Below are positions 20,993-25,051 of a DNA stretch of 25,051 nucleotides, piece after piece. Position 1 is the first letter of the stretch; the number at the start of each line of letters is the position of its first letter. The stretch lies in the NCBI GenBank assembly GCA_003339415.1, contig PDHQ01000423.1, forward strand, positions 1 to 25,051, written 5' to 3'. The position numbers and the translations under genes are program-made. The DNA comes from Ophiocordyceps camponoti-saundersi (nom. inval.) (taxonomy: Eukaryota > Ascomycota > Sordariomycetes > Hypocreales > Ophiocordycipitaceae). The notes under the pieces were generated by a model that had not been told where the DNA came from, did not search any database, and saw nothing but the letters and a program-made list of their open reading frames with translations.

Positions 20993-21155
20993 CTATTATA
21001 AGGTAACAGCAGCACTAATAAAGGTATTAATATTCCTAATATTATAACTAGGATAATAACTTTACTAGGTTTATATTACTAGACTAGGCCCTTAAAGAGG
21101 GCTGGCAGCGCTAACTAAGTAAGAGGGATATCTATAAGGTAGGTTATATAATAGA
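20993..21155. repeat. Dispersed repeat D-family, copy 3
   Basis: The best preserved copy: AGCAGCACTAATAAAGGTAT, TTCCTAATATTATAACTA, TTTACTAGGTTTATATTACT, GGCAGCGCTAACTAAGTAAG and TATAAGGTAGGTTATATAAT. It lies about 16 kb from copies 1 and 2, in the same orientation, so it is a dispersed and not a tandem repeat. Confidence 0.85.
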
Positions 21156-21239
21156 TTCCCCTCTAGACCGCTATATAATAAGCGATAAAGGACTTATAAT
21201 AATCGCTGTTAATAGATAGGTTTATAACGCCTTATTTTC

Positions 21240-21480
21240 TAATACCGAATATAACTCCTTATAAAGGCAAAGATATAGCGCGCTCGTAGTCGAAAGGAAA
21301 CGCGCTTTACTAAATAGTCAGATAAGCTAATAAATATAACTAAGTCCTGCTAACCGTATAATAAGCCTCCTCGCTAGTTAAATATATAGCTTCTATATAC
21401 TAATCGAAACGCTAAATAACGATACTCGAAATATTATCTTAATACCCTAACTATCTCCTTTACTTGCCTAGAGACCTAGC
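21240..21480 (-). pseudogene. Short ghost frame, unrecognised
   Basis: On the minus strand about 70-80 codons read with only about three TAA/TAG stops; pieces include YFEYRYLAFRLVYRSYIFN and FISLSDYLVKRVSFRLRARY. It sits between D-family copy 3 and element E copy 2. No family is recognised and chance is possible. Confidence 0.3.
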
Positions 21481-21719
21481 GCATAAAGAGCTGAACTCTT
21501 AGAGAGATTTTTAGCATATACCCTATAATATAATTTAAGAGTATCGTGCGCAGTAATTTAGTAATAAAACGCGTCCTTACCTAGCTTATTTAATACCTAT
21601 AGATAGTATATTTTTAAGATTCTTAGAAGATTCCCCTTTAGGCACTTTTCTTATTATAACTTACTATTTATATTCTTTTAGTATACTCCCCCTTTTGCTA
21701 CCTTATAACCTTAGGCACT

Positions 21720-22310
21720 TATAATATATCCCGCCGGGATATAGCTAGCTGCTCTAAGCCCTTATTCGATATCTAAACGGTTCTTTCTAGGTAATCTAGC
21801 GATTTACCCTCGTTCCTAATATATAAAGTTCCTATAATAATATAATTAGTATATCGATTCCTAAACTCCCCCGCAACCCTAATATAGTTTACGAACGCCT
21901 AGTATACACTTTTATTACTATATCCGCGGTATTATCTAACTACCTCTCTACGACTAGCTACTATAATCCCTTATATCTAGTTAGGTATCCTAAGAATATT
22001 AGCGATATATCTCTTATCTATATTATTCCGGTTATTAAGAGGTATAGTAATACTTAAGTTCCTCTTCGTAGGTAAGGCTATTACCCTCTCCTCGCTATCC
22101 TATTTTTTCTTAGTATCTCTTACTTTCCCCGAATAACTATTTAATAGACTTATATTCGTTACACGATACTTAAGCCTCGTAGCAGAGTCTACCGATATCG
22201 TTTCTAGGCTATAGAAGATCTCCTCCTCCCTAACGGTTTTCTTAATCCTCCTAAATGGCGATCTTAGGAAATCTATATCCGCGGGAGTCTGCCTCGCGGA
22301 TATCTTATAA
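21720..22310 (-). pseudogene. E2 ghost gene, best preserved copy, possible HTH
   Basis: The minus-strand frame stays open without a frameshift for about 180 codons from ~22303 to ~21767, with only six stops, all TAA/TAG (about 3.4%). Order of legible parts: ISARQTPADIDFLRSPFRRI, IFYSLETISVDSATRLKYRV, a Ser/Lys-rich linker, ERVIALPTKRNLSITIPLNN, IANILRIPN, GIIVASRREVVR, AFVNYIRVAGEFRNRYTNYI and SLDYLERTV. The segment P-L-N-N-x-N-x-x-x-x-x-x-I-A-x-x-L-R-I has the spacing of a helix-turn-helix (compare E3, LNNPDIT...IARLLRIS). It may be a DNA-binding or transposase-like protein, but no catalytic residues can be named. A frameshift upstream of 22303 hides any longer N-terminus. Confidence 0.7.
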
Positions 22311-22377
22311 TATTAAGAAAATAATAACCCTTAGGATATAGAAGAATACTTAAAGGGCGGCCGCGAGAACGGAAAAC

Positions 22378-22600
22378 CGAAGATTTTACCCTCTCCTTAT
22401 AATAAATAGAGTAAAGTTAACGATAGGAGTATTTTTTAGGCTATACGACGAATCTCGATACCTCGCGGGATTTAGAAGAAAACGTAAATCGCTACCGCAA
22501 GAAAGGAAACGAAGACTTTAATATCTTTATAACGGTAAATAAAGTAAACTTAACGAGAGAGGATTCCCTACGCGGCACGACGAATATCTTAATTTTTATA
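22378..22600. repeat. ~132-bp tandem duplication inside element E copy 2
   Basis: The two units start with CGAAGATTTTACC (22378) and CGAAGACTTTAATA (22510). Each continues through ATAAATA(G/A)AGTAAA(G/C)TTAACG to (A)GGAGTATT or AGAGAGGATT and then CGACGAAT. Copy 3 has the same arrangement and copy 1 has only one unit. Confidence 0.7.
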
Positions 22601-22790
22601 TATTTATACCTTAAATTACTAATTTCTTACGCTTTTATTCCTTCTCTAACTTTTAAAGTTATAATTTTTTCCTTCTAGACGCTTTTCCTATATTTTTCTA
22701 CCGTTCTCTATTTACGCTAAAAGAATCTATATAATAACTCTCTAAACTACCTACTTAGAATATACTTTGGTACTTTCTTACGTGCGACCT

Positions 22791-23529
22791 AGACTAACTA
22801 ATTAGCTTTCGAGACTAGCGGACTTATTACCGATAGTTTAACTAATAAGCTTACTAGATTACTATACTAGTAGTATATACTGCTAGTACGTACCTGCTAT
22901 TCGATTTTTCGAGTTTTTTTTTTAGTATTATATTATTTTTCTTCCCTCTCTCTTACGGCTTTAGTATTTTTTCCTCGGCTTTCTGCCTCTTTTTTAGCAC
23001 TAATAGTTTCTCCTTTTCCGGGTCTAGTTTTCCCTATCCCCGGAGGGTATATATTAGGGGTGGTAGAGAGGGTACTAAGGGCGTATATACGATATATAGA
23101 AGCATAGTTTACTATAAGGGTTAGACTATATGCCTCCGGAGGGTTAGATAATTCTCTTTTATATATCGACCCCTATTCCTAGTACCTTTATTCCTATATT
23201 TCCCCTCTTATTTTAGGTGCGCCAGCCTTATACTAAAATACCTATACCTAGAAGGTATATATATTAGGGATTAGCCCGACTTAGGTAGGTAGACGGAATA
23301 TAGTTCTATTTATCTATCGAGTTTATATCTTAGTATTCCTTCTATCTGCGCTATCCGGTATACCCGATAAATACCTATAGATAGTATATATATAGGCAGC
23401 CACCTAGTAGGCACTTATATAACCTAGCTAGCGGGCCCCTTCTTCTTCCCCCGTAGCTACGCAGCCTAAGCTTAGCCTCCTTATTATTACACTTATATAT
23501 ATATATTTTGCTTCTTCGTTACCTTATTA
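22791..23529. other. AT-rich spacer with duplicated and inverted motifs
   Basis: No gene. GGTATATATTAGGG near 23046 recurs as GGTATATATATTAGGG near 23255. CCGGAGGGTATAT (around 23040) is nearly inverted in ATATGCCTCCGG (23128-23139), giving an imperfect ~100-bp inverted arrangement. These may be ends of small elements, but none is recognised. Confidence 0.5.
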
Positions 23530-23707
23530 TAATAATAGTCTCCTTATAAGAGCTATTATAGTATGCCTTTATTATTTAAAACTCTTTATTTTTAGTAACT
23601 TCCTTTATTACTATATTCTATTAATATTAATTTTCTATACCCCTCCCTGCGCGCCGTTATAACCTTAGCTATCTATTATATATCCTACTAGGACGCGTTT
23701 AGTGCCT

Positions 23708-24266
23708 CTAAGCCTCCGAATAGATATCGAAACTATTCCCTTCTAAGGAACCGGAGGACTCTAATACGCTCTTATAGCACGGATTTCTTATAACGATATA
23801 ATTAGCATATCGATCTCTAAAGGCCCCGGTAACCTTAATATATTCGTAGAACGGCCAGGGCACGCTCTTATCTTTATATTCCCCGTATAGATTAACCACG
23901 TCTCTATAATTAGCTACTATAATCCCTTATATTTAGTTAGATATCCTAAGAAGGCGAGCGATTCGTCTCTAATTCGTAATATCCGGGTTATTAAGAGCTA
24001 GGCAAATAGTTACGGCTCTCTTCGACTTTTTAGCTATAACCCTCTCCTCGTTATCCTATTTTATCTTATTATTTATCGCTTTTCCCTAAACTATAGCTTA
24101 AAATACTTACGTTAATAGTATACTACTTAAGCATCTCGTTAGAATTCCCCGATACCGTCTATAATATATAGTAAAGATTGCCGTTCCGGATACGCTTTCT
24201 AATCGGCCTAAATAGGGATCTAGGAAAATCGATAACCTTACGAGTTTCCGATAAAGATATCTCGTA
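23708..24266 (-). pseudogene. E3 ghost gene, with a 63-codon uninterrupted C-terminal part
   Basis: The minus-strand frame begins near 24266 with EISLSETRKVIDFPRSLFRP, then RIRNGNLYYIL and YTINVSI. One extra base at about 24088-24092 shifts the frame; it resumes with ERVIAKKSKRAVTICLALNN, PDITN and RRIARLLRIS (HTH-like spacing), GIIVANYRDVVNLYGEYK, and SVPWPFYEYIKVTGAFRDRY. From 23899 to 23708 it is free of stops, but this is the survivor of a larger frame, since residues upstream (NYRD) match E1 and E2 and end at a TAA. There is no ATG at 23899; the codon is GTG, so it is not a true start. Confidence 0.7.
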
Positions 24267-24331
24267 ATATAGATATAACGATAACCCTTAGGATAACGTA
24301 AGATACGTAAAGGGCGAGCGCTAGAAAAAAA

Positions 24332-24545
24332 CGAAGATTCTAGCCGTTTCTTACGATAAATAGAAAGAAGTTAACGAAGGGACGATTTTTTTAGGCGGCG
24401 CGATAAATCTCGATAACCCTCGGTACGTAGAAGAATACGAGAATCCTAATCGCGAAGAAAAAAAACGAAGATTCCACGCCTCTATAATAACGATAAATAA
24501 AGTTAAGTTAATGAGAGAGGATTTTTTTACGCGGCGCGACGAATC
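24332..24545. repeat. 134-bp tandem duplication inside element E copy 3
   Basis: CGAAGATTCTAGCCG starts the first unit at 24332 and CGAAGATTCCACGCC the second at 24466. Both continue through ACGATAAATA(G/A)A, AAGTTAA(C/T)GA, GGCGCGA(T/C) and AAATCTC or GAATCTC. Confidence 0.75.
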
Positions 24546-24775
24546 TCCTAAATTTATACGTTTACGCTTCGAATTACTAATCTGCGCCGCCTTTATTCCT
24601 TTACTAATATCTAAAAGTTACCTTTTCTTACCCCTAGACACCTCCTTTACTATTTTTCTAATATTTCTATCCTTAACCCTTAATTCTATATACTTTTTTT
24701 ATAGCTTTATTATTTTAGATAGACTTTAGTACTTACTTATATACTTTCTTCTATTAACTAATAAAAACCTAGGAT

Positions 24776-25051
24776 TACGACGCCTTTCTTTATTAGCTAC
24801 CTAATTAGATTACTCCTATAGTTTAACTACCCTATAGTTTATACCTCGACTAGCTATGGCTTAAGATTAGTTAGCCCGTTTATATAGCCTAATAGTTTAA
24901 TTTAAGAGTGCTACTAAAGCTATATATCGTATTACCGTAATAGAGTTATTAGTAAGATAGAGCACCTCTCTTAATATTACCTACTTACTAGGTAATATAT
25001 ATAAATATATATATATATATATATTATATTAGCTAATAGCTTCTAGGTATA
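24776..25051. other. AT-rich right edge with a TA microsatellite
   Basis: No gene. A TA tract, interrupted once by AAA, occupies about 24994-25026. Confidence 0.7.

Larger units (their letters stand above)
21610..22790 (-). mobile_element. Element E, copy 2
   Basis: Second direct copy. The left end is near CTTAGAAGATTCCCCTTTAG (21621 onwards), the counterpart of the left end of copy 1. It carries the best preserved version of the ghost gene and, to its right, a ~132-bp tandem duplication (starts at 22378 and 22510) of the segment that ends in the AGAGAGGATT block. Right end uncertain, around 22790. Confidence 0.65.
23530..24775 (-). mobile_element. Element E, copy 3
   Basis: Third direct copy, with the right end at AAAACCTAGGATTACGA (24765 onwards) matching copy 1. 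The left ~150 bp is less similar to the other two. It includes the ghost gene with its longest intact piece and a 134-bp tandem duplication. The 72-codon plus-strand open frame at 24511-24729 lies in this non-coding right arm and is not conserved in copies 1 and 2. Confidence 0.65.

Noticed and set aside
23708..23899. 63-codon frame as an independent small gene
   Set aside because: It begins at GTG in the middle of a longer frame shared by three copies; it is the longest surviving piece of a ghost gene.
24511..24729. 72-codon plus-strand open frame starting at ATG, hydrophobic
   Set aside because: It lies in the right arm of element E copy 3. In copy 1 the same frame hits a stop after about ten codons, so the frame is not conserved. 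Phe/Leu/Ile richness follows from T-rich DNA.
1..25051. tRNA, 5S or other RNA genes
   Set aside because: No cloverleaf-compatible B-box (GGTTCGAANCC) or other RNA landmark was seen on either strand by eye.

Overview
The window looks like a gene-dead, heterochromatic block from a filamentous ascomycete (Pezizomycotina) that has undergone heavy repeat-induced point mutation (RIP). CpA and TpG have almost vanished, TpA is everywhere, CpG is kept, and ATG is nearly absent. A hand count of 8581-10200 finds about 20 CpA+TpG dinucleotides where about 200 would be expected from equal base use. I see no intact gene. The coding information is in 'ghost' reading frames whose in-frame stops are, as far as I read them, nearly all TAA or TAG, the codons RIP makes from Gln (CAA/CAG) and Trp (TGG).

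Layout. (1) 1-3150 is satellite DNA: a 36-bp minisatellite around an 18-bp perfect palindrome, then a modular satellite in which a 202-bp spacer alternates with 3, 6, 3, 5 and 6 of the 36-bp units, then a local 31-bp sub-repeat expansion. (2) 3151-7020 is AT-rich degraded DNA with two copies of a dispersed ~160-bp repeat and a small GC-rich patch. (3) 7020-7440 is a decayed island of the same 36-bp satellite. (4) 7680-15914 holds four direct copies (A-D) of a ~620-bp repeat. Between A and B lie two long ghost genes pointing away from each other (G1 minus, ~600 codons; G2 plus, ~720 codons). A lysine-rich ghost C-terminus lies between B and C. (5) ~17200-17500 has a ghost frame faintly like a LINE ORF1. 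(6) 18640-19490 is a RIP-mutated partial copy of the host ribosome-biogenesis gene RRP5. (7) 19590-24775 carries three direct copies (E1-E3) of a ~1.1-kb element, each holding the same minus-strand ghost gene with a possible helix-turn-helix segment.

Nothing here is likely to make a functional protein. The window is best read as a graveyard of mobile or duplicated units: a satellite, a two-gene unit with direct repeats, a three-copy one-gene element, and a captured housekeeping-gene fragment. The protein families of G1, G2 and the E element are not recognised by me. Organism and mechanism are inferred from base composition and the RRP5 fragment. Boundaries of degraded repeats are good to roughly 10-50 bp.
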